Positions 26,720 through 35,365 of a stretch of DNA of 64,000 nucleotides are shown in pieces. Numbering within the stretch: the stretch's first letter is position 1; the number at the start of each line of letters is the position of its first letter. Both the position numbers and the translations under genes were made by a program. The DNA comes from Thermoplasmata archaeon. Lineage in GTDB: Archaea > Thermoplasmatota > Thermoplasmata > Lutacidiplasmatales > UBA184. The notes under the pieces are model-generated. The model searched no databases. It was not told the DNA's origin and was given only the letters and a program-made list of their open reading frames with translations. The DNA lies in the NCBI GenBank assembly GCA_021816865.1, contig JAKAWX010000005.1, positions 62,001 to 126,000 on the forward strand, written 5' to 3'.

Positions 26720-26995
26720 ATGGAAGACCGCGCCGAGCTCGACCGGATCGTCTTCAACCAGACCCGGGTCACCCTTACCCGAGACCTCTCCGTGATGAAC
26801 GGGAACCTGGTCGCGGGCTCCCAGGGGCTCGTGGTCGGCAAGCTCGCGAACTATACCCTCAAGGTCGCCTTTCCGCGGGTGACGGTCGGGGTGAGCTGGC
26901 GCGACTGCGAGATCGTGCCCGGGAAGACCGGGATGCCGACCGAAGCCGAGCAGCCCAAGGTGATCCCGAACCCCCGCCACATGGGCCAGGAGTAA
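26720..26995 (+). CDS. Small beta-rich protein, unknown function
   Basis: 91 residues from ATG 26720. It is rich in beta strands: 'RIVFNQTRVTLTRDLSV', 'GSQGLVVGKLANYTLKVAF' and 'RVTVGVSWRDCEIVPG'. The pattern of short strands with glycines resembles SH3-like or OB-like barrels, but I see no definite family. No signal peptide is present. It ends 9 bases before the convergent HAD gene. Confidence 0.55.
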   Translation: MEDRAELDRIVFNQTRVTLTRDLSVMNGNLVAGSQGLVVGKLANYTLKVAFPRVTVGVSWRDCEIVPGKTGMPTEAEQPKVIPNPRHMGQE

Positions 26996-27004
26996 GCTCC
27001 CCGG

Positions 27005-27787
27005 TTACCGCCCCTCTCCGGGAGGCAGGAGCTGCCGGACGAGGGTCCCGACCTCTTCGAGACGTCGGGCGACGTGCTCGCTCGGAGGATCGGCCCAGCC
27101 GTCGGGCAGGAACAAACGGCGGTATCGCTCCCCATACTCCCGGAGCCCCGTGAAGAGGATCCCCGCCCGATAGCCGGCACGTCGTGCCCCCTCGATGTCG
27201 GACCAGCCGTCCCCGACGTGGACGGCTTCCCCGGGCGATGCGCCGAGCCCGGAGAGCGCGGAGCGGAAGATCTCGGGGGCGGGCTTCGTCCAGGGCAGTT
27301 CGTCGCTGAAGACGTACGCCTCCACGTACGGGTCGAAGCCCATCGCCGTGAGCGTGGGCCGCAGGAACGCCCCCGGTTCTCCGACGGTGTTCGAGATCAC
27401 GGCCACCCCGTACCCGTCCTCGCGCAGCGACCTCAACAGCTCGAGCGCCCCGGGCGCCCGTCGGAGGGCCAACTGGCGGACCACGGGTTCGAGAGCGGCG
27501 AGGTAGGCCTCCACGTCCGCGTCGCGGCCGGTCGCTTCGGCCGTCCGCCGGAACTGCTCGGCGGGGGTCACGGTCACCCCATCCCCCGCGAGCGCGACCG
27601 CCCGGGCGTACTCCTCCTCGAACGCCCGCCCGAGCCCGGCCTCGGTCCGGTCCGGGGCGCCCGGCCGGCGGTTCGCCGCCGCGAGCGCCCGACGAGCGAC
27701 CTCGACCTGGGTCTCCATGTACCGCTCCTCCGCGTCCGCCGGGAGGAACATGAGCGTGTGCCAGAGGTCGAGGGTCACAGCGGGCAT
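27005..27787 (-). CDS. HAD-superfamily hydrolase
   Basis: 260 residues. Motif I is 'VTLDLWHTLMF' (nucleophile Asp, with Trp at the position of the second Asp, as in many dehalogenase-like members), motif II 'AVISNTVG', motif III Lys in 'ELPWTKPAPEIF' and motif IV 'AVHVGDGWSDIEGARRAG'. A helical cap lies between motifs I and II. It is a phosphatase-like enzyme of unknown substrate. ATG 27787 is 29 bases after a TATA box that overlaps the 3' end of the upstream VOC gene. Confidence 0.88.
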   Translation of the reverse strand: MPAVTLDLWHTLMFLPADAEERYMETQVEVARRALAAANRRPGAPDRTEAGLGRAFEEEYARAVALAGDGVTVTPAEQFRRTAEATGRDADVEAYLAALEPVVRQLALRRAPGALELLRSLREDGYGVAVISNTVGEPGAFLRPTLTAMGFDPYVEAYVFSDELPWTKPAPEIFRSALSGLGASPGEAVHVGDGWSDIEGARRAGYRAGILFTGLREYGERYRRLFLPDGWADPPSEHVARRLEEVGTLVRQLLPPGEGR

Positions 27788-27812
27788 GCCGCCGCCCTCG
27801 AGCCGAGGGGTC

Positions 27813-27820
27813 CTAATAGG
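27813..27820 (-). promoter_or_regulatory. TATA box of the HAD gene
   Basis: The minus strand reads 'cctattag', centred 29 bases before ATG 27787. It coincides with the stop region of the preceding same-strand gene, so the HAD gene has its own promoter. Confidence 0.55.
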
Positions 27821-28229
27821 TCTCACTTTCGACCCGCGGGCGGGGCGTGCCGTGGGTCCGCTCGGGACCGAGGAACTCGAGGCGGTTGCCGAACGGGTCT
27901 TCGGCGTAGAACCGGTCGCGGCCGGGGAACGGTTCGTCCTCCCAGGTCCGTACCCCGGCAGCATCGAGGCGCCGTCGGAGCTCGTCGAGGTCGGGCACCG
28001 TGAACGCGGGGTGCGCTTTCGAGGCCGGCCGGAAGGAACGCTCGATCCCGATATGGAGCTGGGCGCCGTCGAGGTCGAACCAAACGCCGCCCCGCTTCGC
28101 CAGGTTCGCGGGCTTTGACCGTTCGGCAAGCCCAAGGAGCCCGCCGAAGAAACGCCGCGCCGCGGCCTCGGAGCCCGGCGGGGCGGCCAATTGCACGTGG
28201 TGGAGACCGAGCGACCGAGCGCGCGCCAT
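27813..28229 (-). CDS. Glyoxalase/VOC-family protein
   Basis: 138 residues with the two beta-alpha-beta-beta-beta modules of the vicinal oxygen chelate fold. 'LGLHHVQLAAPPGSEAAARR' opens module 1 (metal-ligand His), 'GAQLHIGIE' closes it, and 'FYAEDPFGNRLEFLGPE' ends module 2 with the expected Glu. Members include glyoxalase I, dioxygenases and resistance proteins; this size and pattern is that of generic, uncharacterised members. It is divergent from the hydroxyacid dehydrogenase. Confidence 0.88.
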   Translation of the reverse strand: MARARSLGLHHVQLAAPPGSEAAARRFFGGLLGLAERSKPANLAKRGGVWFDLDGAQLHIGIERSFRPASKAHPAFTVPDLDELRRRLDAAGVRTWEDEPFPGRDRFYAEDPFGNRLEFLGPERTHGTPRPRVESETY

Positions 28230-28329
28230 CGCCCGGCCCACCGGCGACGGGCTACATACCTCCGCGGGCGCGTCGGACCGACCGGAGTTCGCCACGGACG
28301 AAATGAACCCCTCCGGGTTGGGCCTCTCC

Positions 28330-29307
28330 ATGAGCTCACCGCTCCCCCGCCTCCTGGTCGCCCTGTCGCCCCGTGACGAGGTCGATGCCGCGCTCTCGCA
28401 GCAGCTCCCCACCCTCCCGTGGTCGTACGCCTCTCGGTCGACCCCGGCCGACTGGCCCGACGTCGAAGCCCTGCTCGTCGGGTCCGTGGAACGGGAGCTC
28501 GGCGACTTCACCGCGGCGCGAACGCCAAAGCTCGCGTTCGTGCAGGGGGTGTACACCGGTCTCGACGGGTTCCCGTTCGAAAGGTTCCCCCCGCCGATAC
28601 GGGTGGCGGGCAACGTCGGCGCGTTCGCTCCGTTCGTCGCCGAGCATGCGGTCGCGCTCGCCCTCGCCGCGGCCCGCGCCATCGTTCCCGCGCAGGCGAA
28701 GGTCCGAGCGGGCGAGCTGCGGCCCCCGCCCGAGCAGCGTCTCCTGTTCCGGGGCACCGCGGTCGTCCTCGGGTTCGGAGAGATCGGCCGCGAGGTAGCG
28801 ATCCGGCTCGCAGGGTTCGGCATGCGCGTGGTGGGTCTGAACCGAACGGGTCGCATGGCGCCGAACTGCGAGGCGATGTACCCGGCGGACCGGCTGCGCG
28901 AAGCGCTTGCCGAGGCCGACCTCGTCGTCGACGTCCGCCCGCTCACCCGGGCGACGGCGGGCTCGATCGGGGCGGGGGAGCTCGGGGCGATGCGGGCCGA
29001 GGCGATCTACGTCAACGTGGGCCGCGCCGGCACCGTCGACCCCTCGGCGCTGTACCACCACCTCGTCGACCGCCCGGGGTTCCGGGCCGCGCTCGACGTC
29101 TGGTGGGAGGAGGACTACGCGGCCGGACGGTTCGCCCTCCGCTTTCCCTTCGCCGATCTTCCGAACTTCGTCGGCACGCCCCACTGCGCCGGGCTCGGCC
29201 CGGGCTCGAGCGCCTACGTCCTCCGCCGCGCGGTCGCGAACCTCGCCCGGTTCTTCCGGGGAGAGTCGCTGCTCCACGTCGCGGACCGCGGGGACTACCT
29301 CGCCTAG
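28330..29307 (+). CDS. D-isomer-specific 2-hydroxyacid dehydrogenase
   Basis: 325 residues. The NAD-binding domain has 'GTAVVLGFGEIGREVAIRLAGFG' (GxGxxG), 'LVVDVRPLTRATAGSI' (substrate Arg region), 'AIYVNVGRAGTVD' and 'NFVGTPHCAGLGPGS', which supplies the catalytic His. The expected Glu partner is less clear. These enzymes reduce 2-oxoacids to D-2-hydroxyacids (glyoxylate, hydroxypyruvate, phenylpyruvate) or oxidise phosphoglycerate. The N-terminal domain is shorter than in SerA and there is no ACT domain. ATG 28303 is an alternative start. Confidence 0.88.
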   Translation: MSSPLPRLLVALSPRDEVDAALSQQLPTLPWSYASRSTPADWPDVEALLVGSVERELGDFTAARTPKLAFVQGVYTGLDGFPFERFPPPIRVAGNVGAFAPFVAEHAVALALAAARAIVPAQAKVRAGELRPPPEQRLLFRGTAVVLGFGEIGREVAIRLAGFGMRVVGLNRTGRMAPNCEAMYPADRLREALAEADLVVDVRPLTRATAGSIGAGELGAMRAEAIYVNVGRAGTVDPSALYHHLVDRPGFRAALDVWWEEDYAAGRFALRFPFADLPNFVGTPHCAGLGPGSSAYVLRRAVANLARFFRGESLLHVADRGDYLA

Positions 29308-29332
29308 GCTCGGCGACCGCCGCGGCGGGCGC

Positions 29333-32029
29333 CTACCGGATCCGCTCGAGGGCGAACGATCCCACGACGAGCGCGCGCTGGGTCGCCCGACACTCGACCC
29401 AGTCGCGGGTCTCGACTTCGCCGAATCCCTTCACCGACAGGTAGAGCCGGTCCCGCTCCTGCCGGAAGACGATCGCTCCGTCCATCCGGCTGAGCAGCGT
29501 CTCGACCGCGGCCTCGGAGAGCGCGCCCCCCTCGAGGGAGTACATCGCGACCGCGGCCCTCGGCTTCAGGATCCCGACGACGTTCTGAAGGAACGAGAAG
29601 CTCGCGCGCTCGTCCCCGTGGGCCAGGACCGCGGAAAGCCCGAGGAACCCGACGCGGAACCGCGGTTTCCTCGACCCCTCGGTCGCGTTCGCGACCTTCA
29701 CGAGGCTCGATAGGATCCCCGGCCGGTCGTCCGAGCTCGCGACGACCGTATGCTGGCTGTCGGACTTCCCGCCGGAGCCCGAGGCATCGATCCAGCGGAC
29801 CATCCCCATCTGCTCGTATTCGCGGAACTGCGGGAGGACGACGCCGAGGCTTTCGGAGACCTCGCTCGGCGAGCGGGCGGCGGTGACGAGAACGATCGGC
29901 TCGCCGCGCTTCAACCCTTCGGCGACGAACGCGTAGAGCACGACCTCCTTCCCGACGAACGCATCGCCGAGGAGGACGATGTGGCCGTGCGGGGGGAGCC
30001 CCCCGAGCAGAAGGTCGTCGAGCCGCGGCGTGCCCGTCGGCAGCCGGTCGGCGAACCGTCGGCCCGCCGGGGCCGTGAGAGTGTCCGGAACGGGGGCCGC
30101 CTCGGAGCTCATGTCCCGGATCGCGCCGGGGGGTTCCGCGCGGGACGAAGCGATTCGGGGGCCCTCCGACCGACGTCCCGGGCGGGACGCGGCCGCCGCC
30201 ACGGTCGCGGTGCCGAGCGGGGCGCGCTCGATCGCCTGGCGGCGGAGGCTGACCTCGGCCTCCATCGCCCGCAGCGCCTCCTCGCGGCTCAGAAGGTCGT
30301 GCTCGCGGCGGTCCAGGCCCTCGGTCGTGGCCCTTTGCCGTCGCTCGCGTTCGGCGAGGGCCGCCTCGCGGTCGGCGAGCGACTTCATGCTCCGGTCGAC
30401 GTCCGCGCTCTTCTTTGCGGTCTCGCTTTGGTGCTCGCCCAACTGGCGCACGCGGGCCTCGTGCTCCCGGACGGCCGACTCGTACTGCGCGCGCCGTTCG
30501 TCCGCGACCTTGAGACGGTCGGAGAGGTCACCCTCCCTCTGCCGGAGCGCCGCCTCGCGACGGGCGAGGTCGGCCTCCTTCTGGCTCGCGACGGTGAGGG
30601 CGTCCTTCGCGACCTTGGCGCGATCCGCGACCTCCCGGGCCCGGCGGCCGAGAACGACGTTCTGCTCGTCGAGCGCGAGCTTGAACTGCTGAAGCTTGAC
30701 CTCCCGGGCGGCGAGCTCTTGGGCGGCCCCCGCGGGGGCCGCGGGCCCGGACGGCGCCGCGAGCTCCCGGGCGGAGACGTCCCCCTCTCGGCGGAGGAGC
30801 TCGGCGGTCTTCTCCTCCACCTGCTTGCGACGCTCCTCGAGCCGAGCCTCACCTTCCGTGAGCGCCGTCGTTCGGCGGTCGACGTCCTGCCCCCGCTGGG
30901 TGAGCTCGACGTCCCGCTGGGTCTGGAGGCCTTCCTGCTGGACGAGCCGCTCCTCGCGAGCCGAAAGCTGGGGGCCGAGGCGCTGGACCTCTAGTTCGCG
31001 GAGCTCGAGCGCCTTCGTCCGGTCGTCGAGGAGGGTCGAGCGTGCGTCCATCTCGGCGATCCGGCCGGCCCACGCCCGCTCCTTTTCGACGAGCGCGTCG
31101 GAGCGCGTCCGGTAGTCCTCCTCGAGCCCGTCGAGCTGCGACCGGGCCTCTGCGAGGGAGTCGCGCTGGCGCCGGATCGAGGTCTCCGTGTTCTCGACGT
31201 CGGCGGCGCGCTTGACGACCGCAGCCTCGCGGAAGTGGAGCGCTTCCTCGCGTTCCCGCAGCTCGTCCGCGAAGCGGAACATCCGGCTCTGGCCCGAGGT
31301 GATCAGTTCGCGCTCGTGCACGCGCGTCCCCGACGAGATGAGGTGAAGGAACGACCCCGAGGTCTGGGTGAAGATCGCCGAGAGGAAGAGGCTCACGACG
31401 AGCGCGTCCGACGTCGCCCGGGAGCTCGCCGGCGGCACGTAGACGATCAGGGCCGTCGCGACCGGAAGGAGGGCCGAAAGGGCGCTCGCGAGCTGCCGAC
31501 CGCTCCAGCCGGACCACGTGAGGACGAACCCGAGCAGCGCGACCGATATCGCCGCGAGCTCGACGGGGTAGAACCAGGGAAAGAGGGCGACGTGGGCGAG
31601 CGGGCCCATCCCCACGATGCGCAGCGCGTACAGCACGGCGAGCAGGACGTTGAGGGCGAGCGCGCCGACCGTGGTCGCGAAGTGCCCTTCCCACGGCCAG
31701 AGCTGGAACGCCTCCCACTTCGACGCGACACCTATCGCCGCGAGGCCGAGACCGGCGAGGAGCGGGAGGAGGAGGTAGAAGGTCCGCTCGACCGCGACCG
31801 TGTAGCGGTCGGAGGCGCCGAGGGTGGGGAGCTGCGGATAGAACAGGAGGATCAGGATCCCGTCGAGCGCGAGCGCCGCGGAGACGAAGACCGTGTAAGC
31901 GTGGGCCGCGCGCCCGATCCTCAGCTGAAGAAGAGCGTCGTTCTTCGCCAGCTCGAGGTCTTCCGGAGCAGGAACGGTCACCTTGCGGGTGGCCGGTGGC
32001 GGCTTGCGGGCCGCCGTCGGCTTAGGCAT
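29333..32029 (-). CDS. Membrane-anchored coiled-coil protein with KaiC/RecA-like C-terminal domain
   Basis: 898 residues in three parts. Residues about 40-235 hold six hydrophobic helices. Residues about 245-610 form a very long coiled coil in heptads, with many 'REEAL', 'AREERL' and 'ERRKQVEEK' stretches, broken once near 420 by an Ala/Pro-rich linker. After a disordered linker, residues about 665-898 resemble a KaiC/Rad55-type ATPase: 'LPTGTPRLDDLLLGGLPPHG' leads to a degenerate P-loop 'LLGDAFVGKEVV' and then 'GLKRGEPIVLVTAA', as in 'GG-P-G...G..G.GK'. The canonical GK[ST] is GKE, so ATP hydrolysis may be lost or altered. I infer a scaffold or signalling protein at the membrane. Confidence 0.8.
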   Translation of the reverse strand: MPKPTAARKPPPATRKVTVPAPEDLELAKNDALLQLRIGRAAHAYTVFVSAALALDGILILLFYPQLPTLGASDRYTVAVERTFYLLLPLLAGLGLAAIGVASKWEAFQLWPWEGHFATTVGALALNVLLAVLYALRIVGMGPLAHVALFPWFYPVELAAISVALLGFVLTWSGWSGRQLASALSALLPVATALIVYVPPASSRATSDALVVSLFLSAIFTQTSGSFLHLISSGTRVHERELITSGQSRMFRFADELREREEALHFREAAVVKRAADVENTETSIRRQRDSLAEARSQLDGLEEDYRTRSDALVEKERAWAGRIAEMDARSTLLDDRTKALELRELEVQRLGPQLSAREERLVQQEGLQTQRDVELTQRGQDVDRRTTALTEGEARLEERRKQVEEKTAELLRREGDVSARELAAPSGPAAPAGAAQELAAREVKLQQFKLALDEQNVVLGRRAREVADRAKVAKDALTVASQKEADLARREAALRQREGDLSDRLKVADERRAQYESAVREHEARVRQLGEHQSETAKKSADVDRSMKSLADREAALAERERRQRATTEGLDRREHDLLSREEALRAMEAEVSLRRQAIERAPLGTATVAAAASRPGRRSEGPRIASSRAEPPGAIRDMSSEAAPVPDTLTAPAGRRFADRLPTGTPRLDDLLLGGLPPHGHIVLLGDAFVGKEVVLYAFVAEGLKRGEPIVLVTAARSPSEVSESLGVVLPQFREYEQMGMVRWIDASGSGGKSDSQHTVVASSDDRPGILSSLVKVANATEGSRKPRFRVGFLGLSAVLAHGDERASFSFLQNVVGILKPRAAVAMYSLEGGALSEAAVETLLSRMDGAIVFRQERDRLYLSVKGFGEVETRDWVECRATQRALVVGSFALERIR

Positions 32030-32064
32030 TGTAGCTCCCGAAGGGATTCAATGGGGTCCGGGGG

Positions 32065-32074
32065 TTACTTAATG
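32065..32074 (-). promoter_or_regulatory. TATA box of the coiled-coil membrane protein
   Basis: The minus strand reads 'cattaagtaa', centred about 40 bases before ATG 32029, implying a leader of roughly 14 bases. It overlaps the end of the upstream methyltransferase gene. Confidence 0.5.
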
Positions 32075-33019
32075 TTGCGCACGCAAGCGGGTCCGGCGGA
32101 GCGCCACCAGGACGGCCGCGGCCCGATCCCAGCGCTCGGTTCGGCGTCCGACCTCCTCCTCGACCTCGAGGAGGTGCTCCCACGCCTTCGGGTCCCCGTG
32201 CGCCGCCGCGACGCGCTCCGCGTCGGTCCCGAGGACGGGAGCGACGGCCATCGTCTCGACCGCCGACCACCCCGCGGGCCCGAGCCAGCGGTCGAGATCG
32301 AAGGGGCCGGCGCGGAGGAACCCCCCTTCCTCCGCGCGACGTTTCGGCTCTCCGGCGAACCCTTCCCGCTCGATCCGGGGCACGAGCGCGCGCACCGGCG
32401 AGCGGAGGAGGCGACCCACGACGCGCGCCGGAAGGCGCCCGAGGTATCGCGAACGCTCGCCGGATCCGGGAACGACCTCGACGACGAGGGTCCCCTCGGG
32501 CGAGACCAGGGCGGCCGCAGATTCGAGCACGGTCGGGCCTAGGGACCCGGCGAAGCCGACGAGGTTTCCGAGGAGGACGACCTCCCCGAAACGGCCCGGC
32601 GGGAACGGCGCGGAGGCGAGGTCGCCCCGGACTCGATCCGGCCGGGTCAGGGCGGCGATCGAGTCCGCCCAGTGGGCCTCGAGGCGTTCGAGCATCATCG
32701 ACGAGACGTCGAAGGCCACTCGGCGCGAGCGGGGCCCCCCCAGCCGGCCCGTAAACCGGCCGGGCCCGCTCCCCGCGTCGAGGACCCAGGGAGCGTCGAC
32801 CGCGTGCCGGTCGAGGAAGCGTTCGCGCAGGACCCGGAAGAGGTCGCGCTGGGGCGTTCCCTCGTATCTCGTCCACTCGCGCTCGACCCGGTAGGCGTCG
32901 GCCGCGAGGAACCGCGCACGCGCGGTGGGGGCGGGCGACCCGACCGAGGGGACGCCCGGCGGGGACGCTCGGTCCGTCCGCCGGGTGGGGCCGTGGGGGG
33001 TCCTCCTCGACCGGTCCAC
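32069..33019 (-). CDS. SAM-dependent methyltransferase
   Basis: About 316 residues from GTG 33019. The class I motif I is 'APWVLDAGSGPGRFTGRLG', followed by 'RVAFDVSSMMLERLEAHW' (motif II), 'RFGEVVLLGNLVGFAGSL' (motif IV/V region) and 'GTLVVEVVPGSGERSRYLG'. The C-terminus has an added helical segment ending 'WDRAAAVLVALRRTR'. The substrate is unknown. The start is unsure because the only good TATA box lies about 60 bases upstream and the first 40 residues are low-complexity; the core begins at 'FLAADAYRVEREW'. Confidence 0.82.
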   Translation of the reverse strand: MDRSRRTPHGPTRRTDRASPPGVPSVGSPAPTARARFLAADAYRVEREWTRYEGTPQRDLFRVLRERFLDRHAVDAPWVLDAGSGPGRFTGRLGGPRSRRVAFDVSSMMLERLEAHWADSIAALTRPDRVRGDLASAPFPPGRFGEVVLLGNLVGFAGSLGPTVLESAAALVSPEGTLVVEVVPGSGERSRYLGRLPARVVGRLLRSPVRALVPRIEREGFAGEPKRRAEEGGFLRAGPFDLDRWLGPAGWSAVETMAVAPVLGTDAERVAAAHGDPKAWEHLLEVEEEVGRRTERWDRAAAVLVALRRTRLRAQH

Positions 33020-33076
33020 GCGCCGGGGAACGCCCGGCGCCCATAGCGTCCCCCACCTCCCGTCCGGCTCGCCCCC

Positions 33077-33084
33077 TTTATAGG
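33077..33084. promoter_or_regulatory. TATA element between methyltransferase and zinc-ribbon genes
   Basis: 'tttatagg' lies 36 bases before the ATG of the small plus-strand gene and about 60 bases before the minus-strand GTG. It is the only AT-rich octamer in this gap and may serve both directions. Confidence 0.5.
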
Positions 33085-33115
33085 GGACCCTCCTACGGTG
33101 CCTCGGAGAGCCTAG

Positions 33116-33259
33116 ATGCCGTACTACGAGTGTCCCAAATGCGGGGGCGGCTACGTCATCGACGTTCCGCCGAGCGCCCGGCCGACCTGCGACCGCGACG
33201 GAGCCCGCCTGAAGCGTGCGAGCGACGCCTCCTACGAGCGCAACGCCCGGCGGGACTGA
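33116..33259 (+). CDS. Small zinc-ribbon-like protein (47 aa)
   Basis: Too short for the ORF track. From ATG it reads 'MPYYECPKCGGGYVIDV' and continues 'ARPTCDRDGARLKRAS', ending 'ERNARRD'. A CxxC knuckle and a third Cys are present; Asp or His may supply the fourth ligand. Rubredoxin-like or FmdB-like small ribbons have similar openings. A TATA box lies upstream and the codon pattern agrees with the neighbours. Confidence 0.6.
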   Translation: MPYYECPKCGGGYVIDVPPSARPTCDRDGARLKRASDASYERNARRD

Positions 33260-33280
33260 CGTCGGGCACGGACGCGAGCG

Positions 33281-33994
33281 ATGGCGGTGAACCCTGAGCG
33301 GTACGGACCCCTCGTCCACCGCCGGGTCCACCACGGGGCGCTGCTCTGGGTCGTCGGCGTGCTCCAGTTCGTGGCCGCGATGATCGTCGTCCAGCTCGCG
33401 TGGACCACGCCGTACAGCCTCGCCCAGAACTACATCAGTGACCTCGGCAACACCGCGTGCGGGGAGTTCGGCTCCCATTTCGTCTGCTCCCCCTGGCACC
33501 TCCTCTTCAACGTCTCGATCGTCGTGATGGGGCTTTTGCTCATCGCCGGAGCCCTCCTCCTTCCGACCGCGTTCCCGACGCGGTCCTCCCGCACCGTCGG
33601 GCTCGGGCTCCTCATCGTCGCCGGGATCGGCTCGATCGGCGTCGGCCTCTCTCCGGAAAACGTGAACCTGACCGTCCACTCGCTCTCCGCGCTCCTCGCG
33701 TTCGGCGGGGGGGCGCTCGCTCTCCTCGTCCTCGGCGTCGCGATGTTCCGCGACACCCGCTGGGACGGCTTCCGGTCGTACACCGTGATCTCGGGGCTCG
33801 TCTCGCTGGTAGCGCTCCTCCTCTTCGTCGCCCACGCGTACCGCTGGGGCGGGCTCTGGTCGACCTGGGGGCCCGGCGGGATCGAGCGGCTCGTCGCGGC
33901 TCCGCCGCTTCTCTGGGCGGTGGTCGCAGGGATCCACCTTCTGCGGATCCGATCCTTCGCACCGCGCCTCCTCCCGAAGCTCACGAACCCCTAG
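33281..33994 (+). CDS. DUF998 membrane protein
   Basis: 237 residues with six or seven membrane helices. 'AQNYISDLGNTACGEF' followed by 'VCSPWHLLFNVSIVVMGLLL' is the DUF998 signature (N-Y-I-S-D-L-G...C...N...G), and 'GIGSIGVGLSPENVNLTVHSL' gives the second conserved loop with acidic residues and a His. The role is unknown; related proteins are proposed membrane enzymes or sensors. It begins 21 bases after the small ribbon gene and is probably co-transcribed with it. Confidence 0.82.
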   Translation: MAVNPERYGPLVHRRVHHGALLWVVGVLQFVAAMIVVQLAWTTPYSLAQNYISDLGNTACGEFGSHFVCSPWHLLFNVSIVVMGLLLIAGALLLPTAFPTRSSRTVGLGLLIVAGIGSIGVGLSPENVNLTVHSLSALLAFGGGALALLVLGVAMFRDTRWDGFRSYTVISGLVSLVALLLFVAHAYRWGGLWSTWGPGGIERLVAAPPLLWAVVAGIHLLRIRSFAPRLLPKLTNP

Positions 33995-34051
33995 GCCCGT
34001 ACCGGCACGCCTTATCGGCTCGCCCGCCATCGTCTCGGGGTCGGTGGCTTC

Positions 34052-34207
34052 GTGACCGTCCTCCCCTCCCGCTCCGGACCCTCGCCGTGTCCGGAGTGTG
34101 GCGGACCGCTGAGCGAACCGATCAGCGGGGACGTCCACTGCTACGTGGAGTGTACGCACTGCGGGGCGCGCTTCGACCTCAAGGACCCGCGCATCGACGT
34201 CGGGTGA
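34052..34207 (+). CDS. Small zinc-ribbon protein (51 aa)
   Basis: Not in the ORF track. From GTG it reads 'VTVLPSRSGPSPCPECGGPL' and ends 'CYVECTHCGARFDLKDPRI'. The two CxxC knuckles ('CPEC' and 'CTHC') are spaced as in a complete zinc ribbon. A 'ccttatcgg' box lies about 38 bases upstream. Function unknown. Confidence 0.6.
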   Translation: MTVLPSRSGPSPCPECGGPLSEPISGDVHCYVECTHCGARFDLKDPRIDVG

Positions 34208-34267
34208 ACCCCCGGCGCACCGGGGGCCACGGGAGCTCCTGCGCGCCCCCTCCGCGTCGAGGCGGCC

Positions 34268-35245
34268 CTAGGGCGCCTCCCGCTCGGGAAGCGGAGCGCC
34301 GACCGCCACGCGGCTCACCCAGAGGCCCACCGCCTGGCGCTCGGCCGGCTCGAAGCCGACCCGTCGGAAGAGGCGGATCGCGCGAAGGTCGTGGCTGGTC
34401 GTGACCAGGTGGGGCTCTCCCGCTTCCCGTTCCCTCAGCGCTCGGACCGACTCGAGGGCGAGGTGGTACCCGAGGCCGATCCCCCGCAGCTCGGCGGCGA
34501 CCATCACGTCGCAGAGGACCGGAACGTCGAGGCGTGTGACCAGCGACGCCCCCCGGAGGACGCCCGAGACCTCGACCCCGAACGAAGCCCAGTCGAGCCA
34601 CTCGCCGCGGCGGTCCTCGAGGATCTCCTCGACCGCCTCGCGCGCATCCTGGGTCGGGTCGCGGTAGACGAGCCAGGGGGCAGGGGTGCCGGCAAGCTGG
34701 TCGTAGGCCGACCGCATCAGCTCGACCAGCGCGTCCCGGTCTCCGGAATCGAGCGGCCGCAGGTCGGGCCGGCCGACGAGCGTCTCGTCCGGTAGCGGGG
34801 TCTCGGCCGGAAGACGGAGGGCGAGACGCTCCACCGGGAAGTAGCCGCGGTCGGTGAAGACCTCCGGCGGAAGCCCCCCCGGATATCCGGGCACGAAGTC
34901 GACGACGCTCGCGATCGGTCCGTCGTGCTCGCTCCGAGCGTCCAGTTCGTCGAGCAGGGCGGCGAGCGCGAGGGGCGTCCGGTGGCCGCGCGCGAGGTAG
35001 AGCCGGACGCGTCGGCCGACGCCCGGTACGAAGTCCCACACGGCGAGCCCCCCGGGTTCGGAGCGGGCGACGACCCACAACGCCGCGCGGAGCTCCCCGC
35101 TCTCGAGACGGGAGGCCTCCCCCCGCGCGACCTCGGCGACCCAGCGGCCGGGCTCGGCGGCGAGGAGCGACTCGTACTCGGCGAGGATCGCGGCGCCCAC
35201 TCCTTCGCGGTCGGTCGGGCGGGCCGCGATCGGACGCAGCGGCAT
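34268..35245 (-). CDS. GNAT-family N-acetyltransferase, two-domain
   Basis: 325 residues. The C-terminal domain has the acetyl-CoA loop 'VMVAAELRGIGLGYHLALES' (R-G-x-G-x-G/A) and 'VTTSHDLRAIRLFRRVGFEP' (motif B). The N-terminal half ('LWVVARSEPGGLAVWDFVPG') looks like a second, degenerate GNAT-like domain. Such proteins acetylate amines of proteins, amino acids or small molecules. The substrate cannot be inferred. It is a single gene divergent from the zinc-ribbon and convergent with nothing upstream. Confidence 0.85.
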   Translation of the reverse strand: MPLRPIAARPTDREGVGAAILAEYESLLAAEPGRWVAEVARGEASRLESGELRAALWVVARSEPGGLAVWDFVPGVGRRVRLYLARGHRTPLALAALLDELDARSEHDGPIASVVDFVPGYPGGLPPEVFTDRGYFPVERLALRLPAETPLPDETLVGRPDLRPLDSGDRDALVELMRSAYDQLAGTPAPWLVYRDPTQDAREAVEEILEDRRGEWLDWASFGVEVSGVLRGASLVTRLDVPVLCDVMVAAELRGIGLGYHLALESVRALREREAGEPHLVTTSHDLRAIRLFRRVGFEPAERQAVGLWVSRVAVGAPLPEREAP

Positions 35246-35365
35246 CGGTCCCCGTACGCGGACGGACGGCTTGGCGTTTGTCGCACCGGCCGACGTTCGC
35301 CGGTCGGGGCCCGGCGGGGTTCCCCGGGTCCCGGCGGACCCGGGGCGTGGTGGTCGGAGGGCGAC

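Noticed and set aside
32022-33056. Minus-strand ORF with an ATG close to a TATA box, alternative to the methyltransferase frame
   Set aside because: Its translation is Arg/Pro-rich without motifs, whereas the frame ending at 32069 contains clear methyltransferase blocks.
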